DNA from: CAVSUR01 sp052143655
GTDB taxonomy: Bacteria; Actinomycetota; Actinomycetes; Streptosporangiales; Streptosporangiaceae
DNA: 15,812 bases
Assembly: GCA_052143655.1 (NCBI GenBank)
Contig: JBKQSL010000166.1
Location: forward strand, 1 to 15,812
Reading direction: 5' to 3'
Shown here: piece by piece, positions 1 through 5,861 of the stretch
How the letters are laid out: every line of letters begins with the position of its first letter
Numbering within the stretch: position 1 is the stretch's first letter
The notes under the pieces: model-generated
Databases searched by the model: none
What the model was told of the DNA's origin: nothing
Seen by the model: only the letters and a program-made list of their open reading frames with translations
Program-made: the position numbers and the translations under genes

Positions 1-212
1 TGTCGGACACGGGCGGCTCGGGGTCCAAGGTGTCGATCACCAACTGCAAGGGCGCGAGCACCGAGACGTGGACGCACCCCTCCAACGGGGAGTACGTGCT
101 CAAGTCCAACGGGCTGTGCCTGACCGATCCCGGCAGCAGCAAGACGGCCGGTACGGTGCAGCAGATCCGGGCCTGCAAGGACACGGCCAACCAGAAGTGG
201 TCAGGCACCTGA
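1..212 (+). CDS. Ricin-type beta-trefoil lectin domain protein, 3' end only
   Basis: Reading frame 3 is open from the window edge to the TGA at 210-212, so this is the C-terminal end of a gene that starts outside the window. The visible residues carry the marks of a ricin-B/CBM13 repeat: a cysteine pair (NGLC...RAC) that would form the subdomain disulfide, a Trp in the ETW position, and the terminal NQKW, which matches the QxW signature. Proteins with this ending in actinobacteria are usually secreted glycoside hydrolases or other extracellular enzymes with a carbohydrate-binding tail. The catalytic part is not visible, so the enzyme cannot be named. A hairpin terminator follows 12 bases after the stop. 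The family assignment is fairly sure; the full protein's function is unknown. Confidence 0.75.
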   Translation, partial: SDTGGSGSKVSITNCKGASTETWTHPSNGEYVLKSNGLCLTDPGSSKTAGTVQQIRACKDTANQKWSGT

Positions 213-224
213 CCCACTAGACGG

Positions 225-261
225 CAGGGCCCCCGCCTACTCGACCTCGGCGGGGGCCCTG
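225..261 (+). terminator. Strong hairpin terminator after the lectin gene
   Basis: CAGGGCCCCCGCC at 225-237 is perfectly complementary to GGCGGGGGCCCTG at 249-261, giving a 13-bp G/C stem with an 11-base loop. It starts 12 bases after the lectin stop and is followed by only a short TCTT, as is usual for actinobacterial terminators. It lies between the plus-strand lectin and the minus-strand gene ending at 291, so it may end transcription from both sides. Confidence 0.85.
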
Positions 262-290
262 TCTTGCGCATGCAACCGCTGGGCTCAAGC

Positions 291-563
291 CTACGCCGGG
301 CTGGGCAGGTGGACCGAGCCGTGGTCGATGAGCCCGAAGCGGGCCATCTGCTCCAGGTCGGCGGCCCGGCACACCACCGCGCTGGCCGCCTGCCAGGCCA
401 CCTCGCAGCGCGGGCAGGCGTAGGCCAGCTTGGACTGGTTCCAGATGAACCGCCCGCAGCACCAGCAGTTGTGCCGGACCTTGACCGGCGGCCTGAGCCC
501 GCCGCCCGGCACGTACCAGCCGAACAGCGTCAGGAACCCGTCGTGGGCCAGCCGCACGGTCAT
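291..563 (-). CDS. Small zinc-ribbon protein (distal member of a tandem pair)
   Basis: This is a 90-residue protein with one likely zinc-binding unit: CWCC at about residues 33-36 and CPRC at about 50-53. A further Cys at 65 lies outside it. The ATG start is fixed by an ATGA overlap with the stop of the upstream gene (560-563), so it is probably translated by coupling; no good Shine-Dalgarno site precedes it. The C-terminus (FGLIDH...PSPA) resembles that of the upstream gene (KGLIDH...PSPA), which suggests the two are diverged duplicates. I do not recognise the family. Small zinc ribbons like this are common cargo in actinobacterial phages and integrative elements, where they may bind nucleic acid, but no function can be assigned. 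The gene is complete. Confidence 0.6.
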   Translation of the reverse strand: MTVRLAHDGFLTLFGWYVPGGGLRPPVKVRHNCWCCGRFIWNQSKLAYACPRCEVAWQAASAVVCRAADLEQMARFGLIDHGSVHLPSPA

Positions 564-827
564 GCCGGGCTCGGGGCCCAGGTGCGGGAGTGGTCGATTA
601 AGCCCTTCTTGCGCAGGAAGGCGCGGTTCAGCATCCCGTCCTTGTTGTAGACGTCGCTCTGCTTGTAGGGGTAGTCCGGGCCCACCTCGCGGCCGATCAC
701 CCGGCACGGCATGCAGTGGTAGCTGTAGGAGACGTTGCTGGCCTGCACGTTGACCTGGTCCACCGGCTGTCCGCAGGCCCAGCAGGTGACTAATCGGGTG
801 GTGTCCCAGGGGATGGGCTTGACTCCA
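560..827 (-). pseudogene. Zinc-ribbon protein, 5'-truncated (proximal member of the pair)
   Basis: The frame codes for a protein with CWAC followed about 25 residues later by CMPC, a plausible four-Cys zinc ribbon. It ends in GLIDH...PSPA, like its neighbour. Good coding character (GC-rich third positions) begins abruptly at about 827 with VKPIPW. Upstream of that, the same frame reads poor codons that are antisense to a plus-strand coding remnant. No ATG, GTG or TTG with a ribosome site occurs near the beginning of the good segment, so the start region seems to have been removed by a rearrangement at about 820-830. The frame stays open to a distant GTG at 961, so a fused product cannot be excluded. 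Its stop overlaps the next gene's start by ATGA. Confidence 0.5.
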
Positions 828-964
828 GCCTGGCATTCAACACCACCGCGAAGCTGTTCCTGAGCCAGGAGTCCGGCGGCCTCATGCCCGGCTGGCCGAC
901 TTTTTACCGTGCGGTGAAGAACGCCATCTGGGCTCTGGCGTCCAGCTGCGGGATCCCTCACTAG
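821..964 (+). pseudogene. C-terminal remnant of an unidentified plus-strand gene
   Basis: Frame 2 from about 821 to the TAG at 962-964 has strongly GC-rich third positions and a protein-like composition (for example FNTTAKLFLSQESGG and FYRAVKNAIWALASSCGIPH). The opposite strand in the same stretch reads as poor-quality codons. The preceding in-frame stop is at 791-793, and the coding character starts just where the minus-strand zinc-ribbon gene loses its own. I read this as the tail of a gene whose front was lost in the same rearrangement. I do not recognise the family. It has no visible start or ribosome site. Confidence 0.4.
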
Positions 965-970
965 GCCCGT

Positions 971-1404
971 TCAGATGCGCGCCCGGCCGTGGATGTCCAG
1001 CAGGCCGTCATCGGCGCCCAGGGGCAGGCTCAGGTCGGGCCAGTCGTCCTCGGCGTAGTCCTCTAGCGGCCCGGCTGGCGGCAGGCCCGCGCCGGGCAGG
1101 CTGAGCAGGTCGAAGTCGCGGCGGGCGGCCTCCGCGCGCTTCCTCGCCGTGTCCCACGCCGAGCCCGCGCGTTCCCAGCGGCGCGCGGCCTCCAGCGACC
1201 AGCCCTCGCGCATGGCCAGGCCCGCGTCCTCGAACTCGGCCAGGGCCCGCGCCTCGTCGGCCTCGGCGGTCCCGACGTCCTGCAGCCATCGGCCGTCCGT
1301 GCGCGCGGTGCGGCCGGCCGATCGTGGCGGGCCAGAGGGTGGACCTCGACCATGTGGGCGTGCCGATGGCGGACGGCGGCGGCGGCCCGCGCGCACTGAG
1401 TCAT
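971..1404 (-). pseudogene. Helical hypothetical protein, apparently frameshifted
   Basis: The C-terminal two thirds (stop at 971) read as a charged, Ala/Glu/Arg-rich helical segment (EFEDAGLAMREGWSLEAARRWERAG) followed by an acidic tail (DYAEDDWPDLSLPLGADD). In that frame the N-terminal part becomes an Arg/Pro-rich, low-quality sequence with poor third-position GC. A neighbouring frame supplies a better N-terminus that begins at ATG 1404 (MTQCARAAAAVRHRHAHMV) and keeps GC-rich third positions to about 1310. The simplest reading is one gene of about 145 residues with a frameshift between about 1285 and 1345. No Shine-Dalgarno site is visible before 1404. I do not recognise the family. It lies divergently from the terminase-like fragment. 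Confidence 0.4.
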
Positions 1405-1469
1405 TCGTGGTGCAACAGGTCGGCGGGCGGCAGGCTGGGCGCGGCCCGGCAGCCGCGAGGAAAGCGAGG

Positions 1470-2177
1470 GTGAGGGCCGTGAGACCGTCTGAGGTTGTCC
1501 TGGGCGTCCAGGTGAGCCGGGACCGGAAGCATACGAGCGTGGCCGCGGCCGGGTACCGGGGCCGGTCCTATCTCGGGAACATGATCGAGCTGGAGCTAGC
1601 GGCCTACATCGCCAGGGCGGCAGACGAGCCGCCGCCGCGGGCCTGGAGCCTGACGGAGCGGCTGAGCGAAAAGCTGCGGCCCGCTCCTGCGGTGGTGACG
1701 GACGCGGCGGTGGCCGTCATCAGCAGGCTCGGCGACGAGCGCCGCACCATCGGGGTGGTCATCGACCCCCGGTCGCCCGCGAGCACGCTGCTGCGCCCGC
1801 TCCGCGAGGCCGGGATCATGAACATCACCGAGGTAACGGCCGCTGGCCTCGCCGCGGCGCACGGCAACTTCGTCGACGAGCTGACCGCGGGCCGGCTGGG
1901 CATCATCGACCATCCGGCGCTGAAGGAGGCGGTGCGGTGGGCGGCGGAGCGGGACCTGGCCGGCGGGAAGGCCCTGGACCGCCGCGGCGGCGCCGACTCC
2001 GGGCCCGCTGACGCCGCCGAGATGGCCGTCTGGGGTCTGCTGGGCGGCTGCCGGAATGTCCGCCCGTTCGTCCTGGTCGGGGGCAGCGACGACGGCGCCA
2101 GCGCCGGGGAGCCCCGCAACGACCGGGAGGCCCGCGATCAGTTCCTGGCCCGGCTCGGCTACCGGACGACACCGTGA
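1470..2177 (+). CDS. Terminase-large-subunit-like nuclease domain, free-standing
   Basis: This 235-residue protein resembles the RNase H-like nuclease half of actinophage terminase large subunits. It has a first strand (VVLGVQVSRDRKHTSVAAAG, residues 9-28), a second acidic strand (GVVIDP, D99), EVTA followed by AHGNFVDEL (131-138), IDHPALKEAVRWA (146-158), an ALDRR segment (168-172), and a final acidic/Pro region before AAEMAVWGL. A complete large terminase is about 500 residues with an N-terminal Walker ATPase; none is encoded upstream, where the minus-strand gene lies. GTG at 1470 is preceded by GAGG at 1457-1460. The position that normally holds the first catalytic Asp in such proteins appears as Gln (Q14), so activity is doubtful. 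This is probably a phage remnant or a reduced domain reused by the element. Confidence 0.6.
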   Translation: MRAVRPSEVVLGVQVSRDRKHTSVAAAGYRGRSYLGNMIELELAAYIARAADEPPPRAWSLTERLSEKLRPAPAVVTDAAVAVISRLGDERRTIGVVIDPRSPASTLLRPLREAGIMNITEVTAAGLAAAHGNFVDELTAGRLGIIDHPALKEAVRWAAERDLAGGKALDRRGGADSGPADAAEMAVWGLLGGCRNVRPFVLVGGSDDGASAGEPRNDREARDQFLARLGYRTTP

Positions 2178-2208
2178 CGGCGGGACCAGGGGCCGGTTCC
2201 AGGCCCGG

Positions 2209-2553
2209 TCATCCGGCCGCTACGGCAGCAGGCTCGGCCGGGGCGCCCAGCTCCACTGCCTCGGGCGTGATGCGGATGCTGAAGTCGATGCCTAGCCCCA
2301 TGGCGAGCCTGGCCAGAGTGGACAGCGATGGCTCGTGGTCACCCGCCTCAAGCCGCGCAATGGCCGACTGATGCATTCCGAGCCTCCGGGCGAGCTGTGT
2401 CTGTGACAGCCCGTTGTCGGCCCGGTAGCTGATGACCCGGATCGCGACGGCATTAGCCAGTGCCGTCCGGTCAAGCTCGCGCCTGACCTCAGGGTCAGCC
2501 CGCGCCTCCTGCTCGATCTGGCCTGCGGTCTTCAGATCCGAAACCTTTACCAT
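2209..2553 (-). CDS. XRE-family antitoxin, HigA-like
   Basis: This 114-residue protein has a helical N-terminus (MVKVSDLKTAG, then EVRRELDRTALANAVAIRVISYR) and a classic helix-turn-helix: GLSQTQLARRLGMHQSAIARLEAGDHEPSLSTLARLA, split at about residues 50-68 and 69-86. It matches the common actinobacterial antitoxin family found downstream of RelE/HigB-type toxins. I chose ATG 2553 because GAGAGGAAGAGGAAG lies directly upstream; a TTG at 2580 in the same frame would add nine residues. A 5'-truncated toxin remnant ends 38 bases upstream (stop at 2592-2594), the toxin-first order of higBA. The antitoxin would normally neutralise the toxin and repress the pair. With the toxin broken it may survive as a lone regulator. 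Confidence 0.8.
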   Translation of the reverse strand: MVKVSDLKTAGQIEQEARADPEVRRELDRTALANAVAIRVISYRADNGLSQTQLARRLGMHQSAIARLEAGDHEPSLSTLARLAMGLGIDFSIRITPEAVELGAPAEPAAVAAG

Positions 2554-2572
2554 CTTCCTCTTCCTCTCCTCA

Positions 2573-3856
2573 TCACCCAAGACTGCTCGCCCTAGCCTCC
2601 TTCCACCTTCTCCAGCCGATCCAGCGCTTGACGCACCGCCCGGTCGAAGCCCCTGCGGTCAACTTCGGCTTCCGGTCCGATAGCCGCGATGACGAACTCC
2701 TGGCCGACCCGGCGATAAAGGCCCCGCCATCGGCTTCTGCCACAGGGATACCGGGTACCGGTCGGCGCTGGGGCGCGTAGCGGGTCCAGGCATCCGCGAG
2801 CGGAGCGCGGTAGTAGCCCTTCTTGTTCGTGATGCCGTCCTCTTTCACGTCCTGCGGCCGGGCACCGTAGGGCCTGAGGAGTCTCGCCAGCTCCCGCGAG
2901 GTGAGGGGGTGGCCGAACCAGCCGCCCCAGGGTGCTTCAGCGATGCCGTGCAGCCGGGTGAGGATAGTTTCGGTCCAGAGCCTGTCCGCGTCGCCGAAGG
3001 TGTCGCGGAGGTCGGCCAGCAGCCGCATGCCCTCGGCTGCGTCTTCTTCGGCGTCGCCGGCGAGGGCGGCTGCCGCAACTGCGGCTCGTGCGGGCCAGTG
3101 ACCGCCGGCTTCCTCGGCCACCGCTAGCAATGATTCCCATGCGTCCTCGGCCCGGTCGTTCAGCCCGGCCGGCATGGCGGGCTCGGCGTCGCCCAGCTTC
3201 TTCGCGCAGCCGGCAATCCAGTCGGCCAGACGCTCGCCCACGGCCTTGACCGCCGGCTCATCCCGCCGGATCCGGTACTTGGAGACCTGCTCTCCGGGCA
3301 GCTTCCGGCGCAGGGTGACGATGACGGCCCGGTCCTCGATGGTGTCGGGCAGGTCGCCGATGCCGGCAAGCACCGCGAACGCGAACGTCGGGAAGTCCTC
3401 GTTGACACCCCGGGCCGCGTTGTACCGGACGTAGGGGCGGTTGCGGCCGAAGCCGGCATTGATGATGCCGCGCAGGTGCTCGGCTTTCTCGTCGCCCTTC
3501 AGCGCGCGGCCAAAGATCGTGTCCATCTCATCGAGCATGCTGACCGGAGGGTCGGCCGGGTTGATGGCGCGGACGAACGACGCAGCCGACATGTTCGCGG
3601 TGATGAGCGGCCGGTGCACCAGTCCTGCGAGTACGTCCAGGAGCCGGCTCTTGCCGCACCGGCGGACAGGTGACTTGATGACCAGCCGGGTGGCAAATTC
3701 GAGCTCGGCCGCAGCGTGCGTGGCCGCGGCGTACAGGGTGACCGCGTAGGCCGCCGCCTCGGAGGGGAACACCAAGTACTTGGTCAGCGAGCCGTGCACC
3801 TCATCGAGCACCGCGGCGCCGTCCGGGGTGACGTCGAGGCTCTCCAGCGCGCTCAC
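2573..3856 (-). CDS. DUF3631 ATPase/helicase-like replication protein
   Basis: This 427-residue protein has a P-loop (SPVRRCGKSRLLDVL, Lys/Ser at 69-70), a Walker-B-like SMLDEMDTIF (106-115), a conserved RAVIVTLRRK (176-185), and a DUF3631 C-terminal part that ends with KKGYYRAPLADAWTRY (about 345-360). In actinobacterial mobile elements this family follows a primase-polymerase and is thought to unwind or load at the element's origin. GTG 3856 overlaps the stop of the primase-polymerase gene as GTGA, and GGAGAG lies upstream. Residues after about 370 are low complexity and run out of frame through a toxin remnant, so the native C-terminus has probably been replaced. The ATPase motifs look intact. 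Confidence 0.8.
   Translation of the reverse strand: MSALESLDVTPDGAAVLDEVHGSLTKYLVFPSEAAAYAVTLYAAATHAAAELEFATRLVIKSPVRRCGKSRLLDVLAGLVHRPLITANMSAASFVRAINPADPPVSMLDEMDTIFGRALKGDEKAEHLRGIINAGFGRNRPYVRYNAARGVNEDFPTFAFAVLAGIGDLPDTIEDRAVIVTLRRKLPGEQVSKYRIRRDEPAVKAVGERLADWIAGCAKKLGDAEPAMPAGLNDRAEDAWESLLAVAEEAGGHWPARAAVAAAALAGDAEEDAAEGMRLLADLRDTFGDADRLWTETILTRLHGIAEAPWGGWFGHPLTSRELARLLRPYGARPQDVKEDGITNKKGYYRAPLADAWTRYAPQRRPVPGIPVAEADGGAFIAGSARSSSSRLSDRKPKLTAGASTGRCVKRWIGWRRWKEARASSLG
2592..2750 (-). pseudogene. RelE/HigB-like toxin remnant, 5' end missing
   Basis: In a frame different from the DUF3631 gene, the minus strand reads WRGLYRRVGQEFVIAAIGPEA, then EVDRRGFDRAVRQALDRLEKV, and stops at TAG (2592-2594). 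The third positions are GC-rich, while the DUF3631 frame over the same bases gives a Ser/Arg/Lys-rich string with no domain character. The GLYRRVGQEFVIAA core resembles the final strands of RelE/ParE-type toxins, and the position just before a HigA-like antitoxin supports that. No start codon with the expected N-terminal half is present; the coding character fades at about 2750. I infer a deletion that fused the DUF3631 gene to the middle of the toxin gene. The family call is tentative. Confidence 0.5.
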
Positions 3857-4616
3857 CGCGTCACTCTCCTGTCGGCGCTCGCCACGGTCCGGCGGGCCTC
3901 GGTCTCGTCCAGGCCGGCCCGGACGGCCGCCGCGACCAGCTGGTCAAAGTCGGCCGCGTGGCCGGCCTCTGCCATACGGCACGCGGCCCAGAACGGCCCG
4001 GCGTTGCGGTTGCCCTCGGTGAGTGCCGCGACCCACTCGGCGAGCGCCGCGGATCCTGCGCGCCGCCCGGGCCGGGGCAGGCTCACTGGCCGGGGCGGAT
4101 CGAGCAAGCGGCGGACGGCCTGCCAGTCGAGACGCCCGGTGGCGTCTCGCTGGTCAACCAGCGCATACGTGCCGGCTGGCTTGACGTCAGCGGCGACGAA
4201 TGACGGCGCGGCGAGCACGTAGCCGCCTGCGGCCTTGAAGTCGAGGAAATGCCGGGGCAGCCGCCCGCACTGCTGGTCTGTGCCGACGAAGTAGACATGC
4301 AGGCCGCCGGAGCGGGTGCGCACGAGAGCACTGGCCCCGGTGAGCAGCCCGGCGCGCTTGAGCTGGCCGAACGCGGCCCAGCCGCTTCCCGCCGGGCCGG
4401 TGTCGACGTCGAGCACGTCGGGCCCCGGCGTGCCGGTGGCGATGGCGACGTTGCGGTCTGGCCGTGTCCGCCACCATGCGCGGATGACGTCCGGGTCGGT
4501 GGTCGCCTCGTGGAAGCCGTGGGCTGTGTCGGGTTCCTTGCCGCCTGGCTTGCATGGGAACACCGGCCATCCGCGGCAGCGTAGTCGAACGCCGCGCCGA
4601 CCAGTCCTGGGCTCAC
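3853..4616 (-). pseudogene. Bifunctional primase-polymerase (prim-pol), apparent one-base frameshift
   Basis: The protein reads as an archaeo-eukaryotic prim-pol: RGWPVFPCKPGGKEP, PDVLDVDTG (catalytic DxD), SGGLHVYF (the sGGxHxyF motif), and DFKAAGGYVLAAPS. Family members usually begin with ...AALDYAARGWPVFPC. Here GTG 4616 starts VSPGLVGAAFDYAA in one frame and RGWPVFPC continues in another. Adding one C at about 4575-4577 would restore the usual sequence, so I infer a one-base deletion, or an assembly error. GTG 4616 overlaps the upstream stop (GTGA, 4613-4616), and the stop at 3853 overlaps the DUF3631 start the same way, so the three genes form a tightly coupled operon. If the shift is real, priming activity is lost unless rescued. 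Confidence 0.7.
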
Positions 4617-4837
4617 GCTGACCGCCCGTAGACGCGGGCGATGACGACGGTGACTTCATGGCCGCAGCCAGCGCGGCGCACGCCAGTGACATTCTCAAGC
4701 TCCCGAGCGCGGCCCAGCTGATAGAGGCCGCAGGTCCGGCAGTTGTATGCGTACCAGTGCCACCTGCGGCGCCCGCTCGGCAAGTACAACGACGCGTACG
4801 CATTAGGTGCCTGGCGCGTGCCCTGGGGTATCGTCAT
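4613..4837 (-). CDS. Small Cys-containing protein, first gene of the replication operon
   Basis: This 74-residue basic protein begins at ATG 4837, six bases after GGAAG. CRTC at about residues 33-36 and CGHE at about 58-61 could make a small zinc site (C-x2-C ... C-x-H). Trp and Tyr cluster in the middle (RRWHWYAYN). Its stop overlaps the prim-pol start by four bases (GTGA), implying coupled translation and a related role, perhaps DNA binding at the origin or plasmid-type control. I do not recognise a named family. A hairpin at 4874-4905 lies 37 bases upstream and leaves little room for a separate promoter. Confidence 0.6.
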   Translation of the reverse strand: MTIPQGTRQAPNAYASLYLPSGRRRWHWYAYNCRTCGLYQLGRARELENVTGVRRAGCGHEVTVVIARVYGRSA

Positions 4838-4873
4838 CTTGACTTCCGTTTTGGTTGGCGGAGTCGGTGGTCA

Positions 4874-4905
4874 GAAGGCCCGCGGCTGGGGAGCTGCGGG
4901 CCTTC
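4874..4905. terminator. Hairpin between xis and the replication operon
   Basis: GAAGGCCCGC (4874-4883) pairs perfectly with GCGGGCCTTC (4896-4905), with a 12-base loop. The T-run (GCTTTT) is on the plus-strand side. On the minus strand, the direction of the flanking genes, the hairpin follows the xis stop at 4914 by 8 bases and precedes the ATG at 4837. It may terminate xis transcription or act as an attenuator between xis and the replication genes. Confidence 0.65.
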
Positions 4906-4913
4906 GCTTTTGC

Positions 4914-5123
4914 CTAGGTAGCCGCGCCGTCACGGGCCAGCTGGCGGGCCAACTCACGGTCGACCCGCTCGATTTCAGCCACCGGGTACAGGACGCGAGC
5001 CCCGAAGCGGACGCCCTTCGGGCCATAGCCGGTCTTCCGCCAGTAGCGCACGACAGCCAGGGTCGTGCGGTAGTGCTCGGCCACCTCGGGAGGCGTCAGA
5101 TACGCGGGGCCTTGGTTGGCCAT
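4914..5123 (-). CDS. AlpA/Xis-like excisionase, winged helix-turn-helix
   Basis: This 69-residue protein has the compact MerR-like DNA-binding fold seen in excisionases of integrative elements: YLTPPEVAEHYRTTLAVVRYW (residues 8-28, split in helices) and KTGYGPKGVRFGARVLYPVAEIERV, where the wing and the final helix lie. Such proteins bend DNA at the attachment site and push the integrase toward excision, and may also act as regulators. Start ATG 5123; a GGAT upstream is a weak ribosome site. It is divergent from the XRE-integrase pair, and the gap holds paired operator-like boxes. It looks intact. Confidence 0.75.
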   Translation of the reverse strand: MANQGPAYLTPPEVAEHYRTTLAVVRYWRKTGYGPKGVRFGARVLYPVAEIERVDRELARQLARDGAAT

Positions 5124-5175
5124 ATCTCAGCACAATCCTTCGATGGGACGCAGCGACATAGATTCGCTCCTGGCT

Positions 5176-5258
5176 GGGAGCTGGCAACCCACATCGTCAG
5201 GCTAGGTGCTGGAGGCTGTCAAGTCACGGCTGCTGGCTATAGCAGGTTGCCAGTTCCC
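5176..5258. promoter_or_regulatory. Inverted pair of operator-like boxes between xis and the XRE regulator
   Basis: GGGAGCTGGCAACC at 5176-5189 and GGTTGCCAGTTCCC at 5245-5258 are inverted copies matching at 13 of 14 positions, with centres 69 bases apart. The right box overlaps the TTGCCA -35 of the XRE-integrase promoter, and the left box lies on the xis side. The arrangement suits a regulator that controls both divergent promoters; the XRE protein next door is the obvious candidate. That binding is an inference. Confidence 0.55.
5194..5222 (-). promoter_or_regulatory. Possible xis promoter
   Basis: On the minus strand a consensus TTGACA (5222-5217) is followed after 17 bases by TGACGA (5199-5194), a weak -10. 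It would give a leader of about 65 bases before the xis ATG at 5123. The left operator-like box (5176-5189) would lie just downstream of the start point, a repressing position. The -35 is convincing but the -10 is not. Confidence 0.35.
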
Positions 5259-5276
5259 GGTGACACCATCTATCGT
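5247..5276 (+). promoter_or_regulatory. Promoter of the XRE-integrase pair, probably leaderless
   Basis: TTGCCA (5247-5252), an 18-base spacer and TATCGT (5271-5276) form a good vegetative promoter. The ATG at 5283 follows the -10 by six bases, so transcription would begin at or next to the start codon. No Shine-Dalgarno site precedes this ATG, which agrees with a leaderless mRNA as is common in actinobacteria. Confidence 0.55.
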
Positions 5277-5282
5277 TCGCTC

Positions 5283-5861
5283 ATGGACCAACGGCAGGGC
5301 TGGGCTGCTCGCGAGGCCGCAGCCATCGGCAGGAGGGTTGCGCGCCACCGCCAGCTGGCCGGCATCAGCGCTAAGAATCTCGCCGACCGATGCGCCGAAT
5401 TGGGCCTGCCGTCTTTGACGCGCGAGGTAATCGCCAAGATCGAGAACAGGCGCCGCGAATCGATCAGCGTCGCCGAACTGCAGATACTTGCTCGTGCGCT
5501 TTCCGTCTCACCGGCTGATCTTGCGTTCCCGGTCGGCGAGAGCGCTACCGTCGAGCAGCTACCTGACCTGCACCGGGATACCTGGTCAGCGGTGCTGTGG
5601 TGGGCAGGGTTCGCGGCTAGGCCCGGGCGTCCGGCGCCCGCGATCGAGGCGGGCGCGGTCCACCTTTACCAGGTTTTCTACCAGCTCCTGGCGGACTGGA
5701 CTTTCGCTAGCGGGGAGCATCGCCGCACGATCCTGGCAAGCCTCAGCGGCATTCGCGGTGACCTGGTCGAGCACGGCCTGATCCTCCCGGATCTGCCGCC
5801 GGACGTGGCGCAGGCGCTGGCCGGCTACGAGGCTGCCGAGGGCGACGATGGCGCACGTTGA
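5283..5861 (+). CDS. XRE-family regulator of the integrative element
   Basis: This 192-residue protein has an N-terminal helix-turn-helix: AIGRRVARHRQLAGISAKNL (residues about 14-33), then LPSLTREVIAKIENRRR and a final helix ISVAELQILARALSVSPADL. After residue 85 comes a Trp-rich region (TWSAVLWWAGFAARPG) and a helical tail that may serve for dimerisation or ligand sensing. Proteins of this shape commonly sit immediately before the integrase in actinobacterial elements and control its expression. ATG 5283 is chosen because it gives the natural N-terminus and fits a leaderless promoter; the frame is open much further upstream, but across xis. Its last 14 bases overlap the integrase start, so the two are co-transcribed. 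Confidence 0.75.
   Translation: MDQRQGWAAREAAAIGRRVARHRQLAGISAKNLADRCAELGLPSLTREVIAKIENRRRESISVAELQILARALSVSPADLAFPVGESATVEQLPDLHRDTWSAVLWWAGFAARPGRPAPAIEAGAVHLYQVFYQLLADWTFASGEHRRTILASLSGIRGDLVEHGLILPDLPPDVAQALAGYEAAEGDDGAR

Noticed and set aside
4083..4616. The full 177-codon frame from GTG 4616 as a separate gene
   Set aside because: Only its first about 14 residues look genuine; the rest is a Ser/Pro/Arg-rich shadow of the primase-polymerase. I treat it as the N-terminus of the frameshifted gene.
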